Assembly (NCBI GenBank): GCA_029781975.1 | Contig: JAKOVQ010000016.1 | Coordinates: forward strand, 310,001-374,000 | Origin: Acidobacteriota bacterium | GTDB taxonomy: Bacteria > Acidobacteriota > Thermoanaerobaculia > UBA5066 | Length of the DNA stretch: 64,000 nucleotides | Direction: 5' to 3' | Shown: in pieces, positions 33,901 through 41,011 of the stretch | Layout of the letters: each line of letters begins with the position of its first letter | Numbering within the stretch: position 1 is the first letter of the stretch | Position numbers and translations under genes: made by a program | The notes under the pieces: generated by a model | What the model was told of the DNA's origin: nothing | Databases searched by the model: none | The model's input: only the letters and a program-made list of their open reading frames with translations

Positions 33901-35739
33901 GAGCTTTCCGAGGTCGAGCTCCCGGAACGCGGGGTTCGGGTAGATGAGCGCCGTGTTGTTGGGCCGGTTGTCCCCCACCAGGAAGACCCGGCCGACCGAC
34001 TCGAAGTCCCGGAAGAGGTTCTCGATCTTCTGCGGCGCGATCGTCTCGCCCTTGACGTTCTTGTAGATCTCCTTGACGCGGTCGATGATCCTCACGTAGC
34101 CGTCCCCGTCGGCCTCGAAGAGGTCGCCGGTGCGGAACCACCCCTCCCCGTCGACCGCCGGCTCGAGGCCCTCGTCGCCGAGGTACCCCATCGCGACGTA
34201 GGGCCCGTGGACCAGGAGCTCCCCCTCCTCCGAGAGGGAGATCTCGACGCCCGGCAGGGCGATCCCCTGGGTGTCCTCCTTGTAGCGGAACGGCGGCGTC
34301 ATCGTGATCCCGCCCGTCGCCTCGGTCATGCCGAACCCGCTCACCAGCTCCACGCCGTTGCGCTGGAAGAAGCGGAAGATCTCGGGGTCGAGGTACCCGG
34401 CGGCGGAGATGCCCCACCTCAGCCGGTCGCCGACGACGCGCCGGACGGCGGCGGCGACCACGGCGTCGTCTTCCGCCTCCACGTCCACCTCCTGCCGGAC
34501 GAGGTCGTAGAGCTGCATCCACTTCATCGGCACGCTGATGAAGATCGACGGGCGCTCCTCGCGCATCTGCCGGGCGAGCGTCTCGATCGCGGGGTTGGCG
34601 GCGAAGCAGTAGGTCGCGCCCCAGAAGATCGAGCCCTGCAGCTCCAGGAAGCGCCCGAACGTGTGGAAGAGCGGCAGGTAGGCGAGGTAGACGTCGTCCT
34701 CGCCGATCTCGGGCAGCGCCAGCGCGCGCGCGAACCGCTTGAAGACCATGTTGCGGTTCGAGAAGCAGATCCCCTTGGGCATCCCGGTCGTCCCCGACGT
34801 GTACATCACCGTCGCGAGCTCGTCGATCCGGACCCGGTGGCGGCGGTCGATCAGCTCCTCCGCCGGCACCTCGGCCGACCGCTCGAGCACCTGCTCGAAG
34901 GAGAGGACGCCGCGGTGCGAGGCGGCGTCGGGGTCGAGGGCGACCAGCGTCGCGAGCCCCGGCAGGCCGTCCCTGCACTTGAGCACCTTCTGGAGCTGCT
35001 CGCGCGACGAGACGAGGACCGTGTCGACCCGCGCGTGGCCGAGGATGTACGCGACGTCGGCGTCGGTCGCCGTCGCGGGGACCATCACGTCGACGATCCC
35101 CGAGGAGAGGCAGGCGACGTCGGTCAGAGCGCTCTCCAGCCGGTTCTCCGAGAGGATGGCGACGCGCCCGCCCCGCCGGCCGGTGACCGCGAGGAGGCCG
35201 CGCGCGAGGAGCTCGACCCGCCCGGCCGCCTGATGCCAGGTGACGGTCCTCGTGGCGTCGCCGTCGGGGACGCGGAAGAGAGGACGGGCGCCGTAGGCCG
35301 CGGCCCGCTGGGCGAAGAGCTCGCCGAACGTGTAATGGGAGGCGTCGACGAGCCCCAGGATCCGCGCGGCCCACGCCGCGGTCTCCCCGGCGTCGGAGAT
35401 CCTCCGGAGGAGAGCGCTCCTCCGGAGGAGGTCGAGCAGGTCCCACGCGGCCTGGCGCGCCTCGACGGGAGGGGGGGCGCCGGCGGCCGCGAGGCGCGCG
35501 GCGCAGCGGGCCGAGAGGGCCGCGAGGCCCTCGAGAGACACCAGGCGGAGGAGCCGCTCTCCGTCCCGCCGGTCGCCGAGGAGGGCGACGACGTCGGCGT
35601 CGGTCCGGGCGGAGGCCTCGGGGCCTCGGGCGGCAGCGCCCCGAAGGGCCTCCTCGAGGAGCCCGGAGGCCTCCTCGTCCGATGCGTGCGGGAGGCGGTC
35701 GACGAGGTCGGGGGCGGAGGGCGAGAACCGCGCGTCCAT
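30961..35739 (-). CDS. Acyl-CoA synthetase - kinase-like - GNAT fusion protein
   Basis: 1592 residues in one frame. Residues about 130-720 are a complete AMP-forming acyl-CoA ligase: MYTSGTTGMPKGICFSN (about 311), GFGMTEATGG, GWFRTGDLFEADGDGYV and the Lys motif LTPKGTFRRKVIERN. Residues about 720-1060 are helical (repeat-like). Residues about 1065-1260 look like a protein-kinase/APH-like fold: GKSVYRVAVK, hinge WTEEFISGETL (about 1147) and a loop VADPKPSNVIV (about 1199). The C-terminal about 140 residues are a GNAT acetyltransferase with RYQRKGVAAALLQ. The start at 35739 has GGGAGG 8 bases upstream. There is no transmembrane segment. The kinase-like middle is inferred only from motif order. 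Confidence 0.85.
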   Translation of the reverse strand: MDARFSPSAPDLVDRLPHASDEEASGLLEEALRGAAARGPEASARTDADVVALLGDRRDGERLLRLVSLEGLAALSARCAARLAAAGAPPPVEARQAAWDLLDLLRRSALLRRISDAGETAAWAARILGLVDASHYTFGELFAQRAAAYGARPLFRVPDGDATRTVTWHQAAGRVELLARGLLAVTGRRGGRVAILSENRLESALTDVACLSSGIVDVMVPATATDADVAYILGHARVDTVLVSSREQLQKVLKCRDGLPGLATLVALDPDAASHRGVLSFEQVLERSAEVPAEELIDRRHRVRIDELATVMYTSGTTGMPKGICFSNRNMVFKRFARALALPEIGEDDVYLAYLPLFHTFGRFLELQGSIFWGATYCFAANPAIETLARQMREERPSIFISVPMKWMQLYDLVRQEVDVEAEDDAVVAAAVRRVVGDRLRWGISAAGYLDPEIFRFFQRNGVELVSGFGMTEATGGITMTPPFRYKEDTQGIALPGVEISLSEEGELLVHGPYVAMGYLGDEGLEPAVDGEGWFRTGDLFEADGDGYVRIIDRVKEIYKNVKGETIAPQKIENLFRDFESVGRVFLVGDNRPNNTALIYPNPAFRELDLGKLPPAELKAHFRSLVVTANSFLAPYERIVDFAVVDRDFDAAHGELTPKGTFRRKVIERNFADVIRLLYRRTTFAVGGVQVTFPNWLFQALGVTAQDLRVEEGELTLASLGTSLSVRRLGEEEVQVGSAVYAGGGRTLDLGVLLSTPRLWLGNDGLVGFAPLDAELRHGRRRAPAELAWLRRAAPYQPTEADREAGTSLQRQKAPGLMDLHRAALLVDAPGPEDALLGVRVLETALGTEEGPVVEAARRVLARCARSGSLAVARRAFQLLALAEVPARFPETVRRFLDSGAAGAAVLDGETTEVLVERGLSPERLEALVAEAEARCRRPDLPEAATKVAGDFLSLLAEYGGAHPANYRRLRAVLTRLQMLAPSERVRRLASAARGRLTEGFRRWLGTPSRIAVDPETGLEYRWDDVVAFDDDVDAATRQQLLAAFRTTPLLSEAGFLFAEGRTVTLADILPGGVWVRLLGEAHGKSVYRVAVKTRVRDQFDLAVNVSRGLSDEAVQEEIDWLIVCGEAREQGPLVEDFGGRWEGHGLWTEEFISGETLDHALQRLSRRPQDDVFRGVWPYAAWSALSCYLDFWDRTGRRLVVADPKPSNVIVPMHDYQTGARLVSISARERFTTLVALLRSLRGQFVGSVEAAHPRLAGLVGWDVVFSAVLEVLGEDEGGARLREVLAEADAGPDDGLRTALASFLDSVERRGFMPRQLYFAAQRYARWSQINPDATLAARAATLQELFGTYGLARLRSSYPEARARFFRQTVFRHAEGPLADGLEELIRRLRTRELPAAELSGAVTDLRANLTLPADANYFLTRLSYPYLRPEDEAELVAFAPGGVRQSDMVVTVADADGNPFQIRHASSPREVGRLHRTFLAAKLPVQFRPEHRFLVAVNERGNLMGGLFYEVQAEAGTAHMDKVVVSERYQRKGVAAALLQDLCKRLTTAGIRSLTTGFFRPQFFYRLGFVIEGRYAGLVKSLADEAGA

Positions 35740-35821
35740 AGGCCAAGCCTCCCGTCGATCATATCTTCGGCCCGGCGCCGCGCCGGCCCGGGACGACGGT
35801 CCGGGGGACCGGCGCCGGAAA

Positions 35822-35854
35822 ACGAAAAGGGGGGACCGGTGCCGGTCCCCCCTT
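35822..35854 (-). terminator. Terminator after citrate synthase
   Basis: The perfect stem AAGGGGGGACCGG/CCGGTCCCCCCTT (35827-35839 with 35842-35854) is followed on the minus strand by TTTTCGTTTT. It lies 20 bases after the gltA stop. Confidence 0.75.
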
Positions 35855-35873
35855 GGATCGGAAGCGCCGCTTC

Positions 35874-37265
35874 CTAGTCGTTCCCGAGGTCGTCGGCCTT
35901 GATCTTCTGGCTCGCCACGTCCTCGAGCATCGCCGTGGTGACCGACTTCGGGCGCTCGATGGCGTAGCCGAGGGCGCGGTCCCAGGTGATGTTCGCCAGG
36001 ACGCCGATGGCCCGGCCGACCCCGAAGAGGACCGTGTAGAAGTCCCACTCGGTGAGGCCGTAGAACCACTGGATGACGCCCGACTGCGCGTCGACGTTGG
36101 GCCACGGGTTCTTCGTCTTGCCGTGCTCGGTCAGGACGCCCGGGGCCACCTGGAAGATCGTGTCGATCAGCTTGAAGAGCGGGTAGTCCGGGAGGTTCTT
36201 GATGCAGAACTCGCGCTGCGCGACGTAGCGCGGGTCGGTCTTGCGCAGGACCGCGTGGCCGTAGCCGGGGATGACCTGGCCGGCCTTCAGCGTGTCCCAC
36301 AGGGCCTGCTTGACCCGCTCCGGCGTCGGCTCCTGGCCGTCGAGCTTCTTCTGGAAGTTCATCATCCAGCGGAGCACTTCCTGGTTGGCCAGCCCGTGGA
36401 GCGGGCCCGCCAGGCCGTTGATGCCGGCCGAGAGCGAGTAGTAGGCGTCGGAGAGCGCCGAGGCGACCAGGTGCGTCGTGTGCGCGGAGACGTTGCCCGA
36501 CTCGTGGTCCGAGTGGAGGATGAAGTACATCCGGGCCACGTCGTCGTAGGGCTTGGGGATCCCCATCATGTGGGCGAAGTTGCCGCCGAGGTCGAGGCTG
36601 TCGTCGCTCGGGATGTGCGTGTCGGCCTTGTACTTCATCCGGTAGATGTAGGCCGCGATCGACGGGATCCTGGCGAGGATGTTCGAGCAGTCCTCGAACA
36701 TCGGGTCCCAGTACTCGTCCTTCTTGATCCCCTCGGCGTAGCGCCTGGCGAAGACCGACTCGCGCTGCATCGCCACGATGGCGGCCGAGAACATCGTCAT
36801 GGGATGGGTGTCGCGCGGCAGGGCGCGGAGGAGGTCGACGACGTAGCCGGGGACGGCCCTCCGGGCCTTCCAGTCCTCGACGACGGAGAGCGCCTCGGCC
36901 TTGGTCGGCGCCTCGCCGGTGAGGAGGTACCACCAGTGCGCCTCGACGAAGGGGTAGGCGCAGCCGTCGGGCTTCGGCAGGACGTCGAGCGTCTCGGGGA
37001 TCGTCCGGCCGCGGAAGCGGATCCCCTCGAACGGGTCGAGGTAGGAGATGTCGGTCACGAGGCAGCGAACGCCCCGCGCCCCGCCGATCGCCTGGGCGAT
37101 CGTCACGTCGCCGATCTTCGTGGCCCCGTGCTCCTTCAGGAGCTTCTGCGTGCGGGGGCGGTGTTCCAGGATCTTGGAATGGAGCTTCTCCTTGAGTCCG
37201 GCCATGGACCCTCCCTTTGTCTGATTCTTCAGCTGCTGCTGGAGTACGGCCTCTGCCACTGTCAT
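35874..37265 (-). CDS. gltA: Citrate synthase, eukaryote-like long type
   Basis: 463 residues. It condenses acetyl-CoA with oxaloacetate to enter the TCA cycle. The active-site residues are in HSDHESGNVSAHT (His), PGYGHAVLRKTDPRY (His) and NVDAQSGV (Asp). Overall length and the motif EYWDPMFEDCSNILARIPS match the mitochondrial-type enzymes more than the short type II forms. A ribosome binding site (AAGGGGGG) precedes the ATG at 37265. A second good one (AAAGGGAGGG) precedes an internal ATG at 37205, giving a 443-residue form. It is divergent from a Lys4-type aconitase, with a shared 328-base gap. Confidence 0.93.
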   Translation of the reverse strand: MTVAEAVLQQQLKNQTKGGSMAGLKEKLHSKILEHRPRTQKLLKEHGATKIGDVTIAQAIGGARGVRCLVTDISYLDPFEGIRFRGRTIPETLDVLPKPDGCAYPFVEAHWWYLLTGEAPTKAEALSVVEDWKARRAVPGYVVDLLRALPRDTHPMTMFSAAIVAMQRESVFARRYAEGIKKDEYWDPMFEDCSNILARIPSIAAYIYRMKYKADTHIPSDDSLDLGGNFAHMMGIPKPYDDVARMYFILHSDHESGNVSAHTTHLVASALSDAYYSLSAGINGLAGPLHGLANQEVLRWMMNFQKKLDGQEPTPERVKQALWDTLKAGQVIPGYGHAVLRKTDPRYVAQREFCIKNLPDYPLFKLIDTIFQVAPGVLTEHGKTKNPWPNVDAQSGVIQWFYGLTEWDFYTVLFGVGRAIGVLANITWDRALGYAIERPKSVTTAMLEDVASQKIKADDLGND

Positions 37266-37593
37266 GGTCCCCCCTTCGTTCGGCTTGGTGTCACCCCGGC
37301 CCGCCGGTGCTTACGCCGGCCGCACGCGGAGCGCCGCCGCGCGGGACGCACGGGGATCGCGTCCAGCGGGAAACGGTTTGGCTCGCATGTGGCGGCAAGA
37401 AACACCTCCGGTCGAGAAGGACCGCCGGCCGGCGAGTATATCTCCGCGATGCGAGGTCGCTTCGCCGCGAGACGAAGAATGATGCAAACCCATTACCCGG
37501 CGAAAACGTCGTCTGCCGAATTATCCTCCCGGGTGCGCGCGTCCGGCGCCGGGCGGATTCCCGGGCCTGCGACGCGGACGAAGGGAGCGCCCC
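37266..37593. promoter_or_regulatory. Divergent regulatory gap between citrate synthase and aconitase genes
   Basis: A 328-base stretch without a gene. On the minus strand TATACT (37435-37440) is a good -10 for gltA, leaving a 5' leader of about 165 bases. That leader contains long GC-rich inverted repeats near 37320-37360, but no known riboswitch motif is recognised. On the plus strand TTATCC (37519-37524) is a weak -10 candidate for the aconitase, and no -35 is evident. Otherwise nothing is seen. Confidence 0.4.
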
Positions 37594-39546
37594 ATGCCGC
37601 AGACCGTCGTCGAGAAGGTCACACAGGCTCACAGGACCGCCGGTCCGAAGGGACGTGCGGTGCGAGCCGGAGACTTCGTATCGATCCGGCCTCGCCACGT
37701 GATGACCCACGACAACACCTCGCCGGTGATCCGGAAGTTCCGGTCGATCGGCGCGGTCCGGGTCGTCGACCCGGCCCTCCCCGTCTTCTGCCTCGACCAC
37801 GACATCCAGAACGCCTCGCCCGAGAACCTCGCGAAGTACCGGGCCATCGAGGCCTTCGCGCGGGAGCAGGGGGTCGACTTCCACCCGGCCGGCTCCGGCA
37901 TCGGGCACCAGATCATGGTCGAGCGGCTCTACGCCCGGCCCGGGGCCTTCGTCGTCGCCTCGGACTCGCACGCGAACATGTACGGGGCCGTGGGAGCGGT
38001 CGGCACGCCCGTGGTGAGGACCGACGCCGCTGCTCTCTGGGCCACCGGCGAGTTCTGGTGGCAGGTCCCGAGATCCGTCCAGGTCGTCCTCGAAGGGAAG
38101 CTCCCCGAGGGGGCCTCGGGGAAGGACGTCATCATCGCCCTCTGCGGGCTCTACGCCGGGGGCGAGGTCCTCAACGCGGCCGTGGAGTTCACCGGCCCCG
38201 GCGTCGCGGCCCTCACCATGGACGACCGGCTCGCGATCTCCAACATGACGACCGAGTGGGGCGCTCTCGTCGGCTGGTTCGAGGTGGACGGGACCACCCT
38301 CCGGTTCCTCAGGGCGCGGGCGGAAGCCCTCGCGGCGCGCGGCGACCGGCGGATCGCCCCGGAAGAGCTGGACCGCTGGGAGGCCGACCCCCCGCGTCCC
38401 GACCCGGGCGCCTCGTACGCCGCCCGGATCACGCTGGACCTCTTGGAGGTCGCTCCCCACGTCTCCGGCCCCGACACGGTGCAGGTCGCGACGCCGCTCG
38501 CCGAGGTCGAGGGGCGGAGGATCGCGATCCAGAAGGCCTACCTGATCTCGTGCGTCAATTCGCGTCTCGCGGACCTCGAGGCGGCCGCGTCGGTCCTCCG
38601 GGGGCGGAAGGTCGCCGCGGGCGTGTCGCTCTACGTCGCCGCGGCGAGCCGGGAGGTCCAGGAGGCCGCGGAGCGCTCGGGCGCCTGGCAGACCCTCCTC
38701 GAGGCGGGCGCGTCGCCTCTCCCCTCGGGCTGCGGGCCGTGCATCGGCCTCGGGACGGGGCTCCTCGAGCCGGGCGAGGCCGGCATCTCGTCGACGAACC
38801 GGAACTTCAAGGGGCGGATGGGGTCGAGGGACGCGAGGTGCTACCTCGCGAGCCCCGCGGTGGTCGCGGCCTCGGCGGCGGCGGGGTACATCTGCGGGCC
38901 GCGGCCGGCGGAAGGACGGAGCCCCGCGCGGCGCATCGAGCTCCTGGCGCCGGCCGAGCCGCCCGCCGAGCGGGTGGAGATCGTCCCGGGCTTCCCCGCG
39001 CGCATCCGGGGCCGGCTCCTCTTCCTCCCTCAGGACAACCTCAACACCGACGGGATCTACGGGAAGGACTACACCTACCGGGACGACGTGACCCGCGAGG
39101 AGATGGCCCGGGTCGTGATGCAGAACTACGATCCCCGGTTCGCGGCCGTCGCCCGGGACGGGGACGTCGTCGTCGCGGGCTTCAACTTCGGGACGGGCTC
39201 GAGCCGCGAGCAGGCGGTGACCGCCCTCCAGGCCAGGGGGATTCCCCTCGTCGTCGCGGCGACCTTCTCGCAGACCTACCTCAGGAACGCCTTCAACAAC
39301 GGCTTCCCCTGCATCGAGGCCCCGGATCTCGTCTCGCGACTGAGGGAGCTCTTCGCGGAGGAGGTCCGGGCGGGGGAGCGGACGCTCGTGCCGGGGGACG
39401 AGGTCGAGGTGGACTTCGCATCCGGGGAGGTCTCCTTCCGCGGCGAGAGGTTCCGCTTCCCCGCGCTCGGGCCGGTCCCCCAGGCGCTCGTCGTCGCCGG
39501 GGGGGTGGAGAACCAGGTCCGCAGGGCGCTCGGCCTGAAGCCGTGA
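37594..39546 (+). CDS. Lys4-type homoaconitase/aconitase family hydratase (single chain)
   Basis: 650 residues. One polypeptide holds the large and small halves. The iron-sulfur cysteines are in ISCVNSR and SGCGPCIGLG. The order of blocks is that of the fungal Lys4 homoaconitase: SDSHANMYGAVGAVGTPVVR, IWATGEFWWQ-like (ALWATGEFWWQVP), NMTTEWGALVGWF and, in the small half, DNLNTDGIYGKDYTYRDDVT and GTGSSREQAVTALQARG. It is next to citrate synthase, so it may act as the aconitase of the TCA cycle or on a homocitrate-type acid, and the sequence does not settle which. A ribosome binding site GAAGGGAG precedes the ATG. Confidence 0.85.
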   Translation: MPQTVVEKVTQAHRTAGPKGRAVRAGDFVSIRPRHVMTHDNTSPVIRKFRSIGAVRVVDPALPVFCLDHDIQNASPENLAKYRAIEAFAREQGVDFHPAGSGIGHQIMVERLYARPGAFVVASDSHANMYGAVGAVGTPVVRTDAAALWATGEFWWQVPRSVQVVLEGKLPEGASGKDVIIALCGLYAGGEVLNAAVEFTGPGVAALTMDDRLAISNMTTEWGALVGWFEVDGTTLRFLRARAEALAARGDRRIAPEELDRWEADPPRPDPGASYAARITLDLLEVAPHVSGPDTVQVATPLAEVEGRRIAIQKAYLISCVNSRLADLEAAASVLRGRKVAAGVSLYVAAASREVQEAAERSGAWQTLLEAGASPLPSGCGPCIGLGTGLLEPGEAGISSTNRNFKGRMGSRDARCYLASPAVVAASAAAGYICGPRPAEGRSPARRIELLAPAEPPAERVEIVPGFPARIRGRLLFLPQDNLNTDGIYGKDYTYRDDVTREEMARVVMQNYDPRFAAVARDGDVVVAGFNFGTGSSREQAVTALQARGIPLVVAATFSQTYLRNAFNNGFPCIEAPDLVSRLRELFAEEVRAGERTLVPGDEVEVDFASGEVSFRGERFRFPALGPVPQALVVAGGVENQVRRALGLKP

Positions 39547-39652
39547 GCGGGAGCCGCCCGGCGGGCAGCGCCAGATCGACGGCCGGCGCGGGGCGCCCCG
39601 CTTGCATAGAATCCGCCGCCCGGGCGAAGCGCGCCCGGACCGAGGACCCCTG

Positions 39653-40453
39653 ATGAACCTTCGTCGACACGTGGCCGAGGCCGCGACCCTCGTCGCCCTC
39701 GCCGTCATCTGCGCCCTGGTCTCGAACGCCTTCGCCTCGCGGGAGCGCCGGCTCGTCCTTCCGGGCTCGTACCCGAACGCCCGGAGCCTCCCGGCCGGGG
39801 CGACCGCGCCCGATCCGGCCCCTGCCAGCTCGCCGACCGTCGAGGGGGCCGGGACGGCGGCGGCTCCTCCGGCGCCGGACTCCCTGGTCGCGTCGGTCCC
39901 GTCGGTCCCGTCGGTCCCGGCGGCCCCGAGCCCGACCCCGGTGCCGGCCGCGAGCCCTCTCGCCCGGGCCGGGCGGGCGCCGGGGCCGGCAGCCGGCCGC
40001 GACCCCGCGCCGGGACGGGATCCCGCCCCCGCCGCGCCGATGGCTCAGGCGTCGGCGACCCCAGGCCCGGGCGCCCTCCTCGCCCGGTTCCCCCCGCACG
40101 GGAAGCCCTGGGTCGAGATCGCTGGCTCCGACGCCGCATGGCTCCAGGCGCACGGCGCCCTCGTCCTGGACGCCCGGAGGACGAAGGACTGGGAGGCGGG
40201 CCACATCGCGGGGGCTCGGCCGTTCTCGGTCTGGGAATCGGACCTGAAGGAGAAGGTCGAGGCCCTCGTCGGCGAAGGGCGCGACCCGAACCTCCCGGTC
40301 GTCGTCTACTGCACCGGCGGCGAGTGCGAGGACTCCCACATGCTCGCCCAGACCCTCTACGGGGCGGGGTTCCAGAACCTCCTCGTCTACAAGGACGGGT
40401 GGCCCGACTGGGTGAGGAGGGGCGGTCCCGCCCGGACGGGAGACCGCCCGTGA
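39653..40453 (+). CDS. Membrane-anchored rhodanese-domain protein
   Basis: 266 residues. It has one N-terminal membrane segment (about 8-28), a long Pro/Ala/Ser linker (45-145) with three short repeats of SVP, then a rhodanese domain (about 150-260). The active-site loop is YCTGGECEDSH, so the nucleophile Cys is present. Location is inner membrane, catalytic side periplasmic. TAGAAT at 39607-39612 is a likely -10. It overlaps the next gene (GTGA), a MauE/DoxX-like membrane protein. Together they resemble genes for sulfur or thiol handling, which is only an inference. Confidence 0.85.
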   Translation: MNLRRHVAEAATLVALAVICALVSNAFASRERRLVLPGSYPNARSLPAGATAPDPAPASSPTVEGAGTAAAPPAPDSLVASVPSVPSVPAAPSPTPVPAASPLARAGRAPGPAAGRDPAPGRDPAPAAPMAQASATPGPGALLARFPPHGKPWVEIAGSDAAWLQAHGALVLDARRTKDWEAGHIAGARPFSVWESDLKEKVEALVGEGRDPNLPVVVYCTGGECEDSHMLAQTLYGAGFQNLLVYKDGWPDWVRRGGPARTGDRP

Positions 40454-40926
40454 CGCGCCTCGGCGCGCTCCTCGGGCACCCCTGGCTGACGGTCCGGACG
40501 CAGATCGCGCTCGGGATCTTCTTCGTCGTGGCCGCGCTCCCGAAGCTCGCCGACCCCCCGGGCTTCGCCCACATGATCTACAACTACCGGCTGGTCCCGG
40601 GCTCGCTCGTGAACGGCATGGCGCTGGCCATGCCGTGGCTCGAGCTCCTCCTCGGGCTCGCCCTGATCACCGGGATCTGGCAGAGGACGGCGGCCTCCCT
40701 CGTCGGCGCCCTCCTCGTCGTCTTCACCGTCGCCATCGGCCTCAACCTCCTCCGGGGGAACCCGATCGACTGCGGCTGCTTCGACGTCACGGCGGCGGGC
40801 CGGAGCGTCGAGGAGCGCTTCTTCGACATGAAGATGGTCGTCGTGAGGGACGTGGGGATGCTCCTCCTCGTCGCCCAGGGGCTCTGGGGGAGCCGACCGG
40901 GGGCGGCCGAGCCGGCCGTGCGCTGA
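40450..40926 (+). CDS. MauE/DoxX-family membrane protein
   Basis: 158 residues with four membrane segments, the pattern of the MauE/DoxX family. The motif DCGCF near residue 110 is the cysteine pair found in MauE-like proteins involved in disulfide formation or methylamine dehydrogenase assembly. The GTG at 40450 overlaps the rhodanese stop, so the two are coupled. A thiol redox role with the rhodanese is plausible. Confidence 0.85.
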   Translation: MTRLGALLGHPWLTVRTQIALGIFFVVAALPKLADPPGFAHMIYNYRLVPGSLVNGMALAMPWLELLLGLALITGIWQRTAASLVGALLVVFTVAIGLNLLRGNPIDCGCFDVTAAGRSVEERFFDMKMVVVRDVGMLLLVAQGLWGSRPGAAEPAVR

Positions 40927-40952
40927 AGGCGGACGATCGCCCCCGTCCGGGT

Positions 40953-40982
40953 GTGACCGATCGGCGGCGGAGTCGCTATGAT
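40953..40982 (+). promoter_or_regulatory. Promoter of the GAF-GGDEF gene
   Basis: GTGACC (40953-40958), an 18-base spacer and TATGAT (40977-40982), 29 bases before the ATG. Confidence 0.5.
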
Positions 40983-41011
40983 CCGTCGGACACCCGGAGA
41001 CGGAAGCAAGG

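Noticed and set aside
30617-35746. Alternative long frame on the same strand as the ligase-kinase-GNAT fusion
   Set aside because: Arg/Pro-rich nonsense; the accepted frame has all ligase and GNAT motifs in order.
39898-39925. Tandem repeat in the rhodanese gene as a mobile or CRISPR-like repeat
   Set aside because: It encodes three short SVP units within a Pro/Ala linker in frame. It is protein low complexity.
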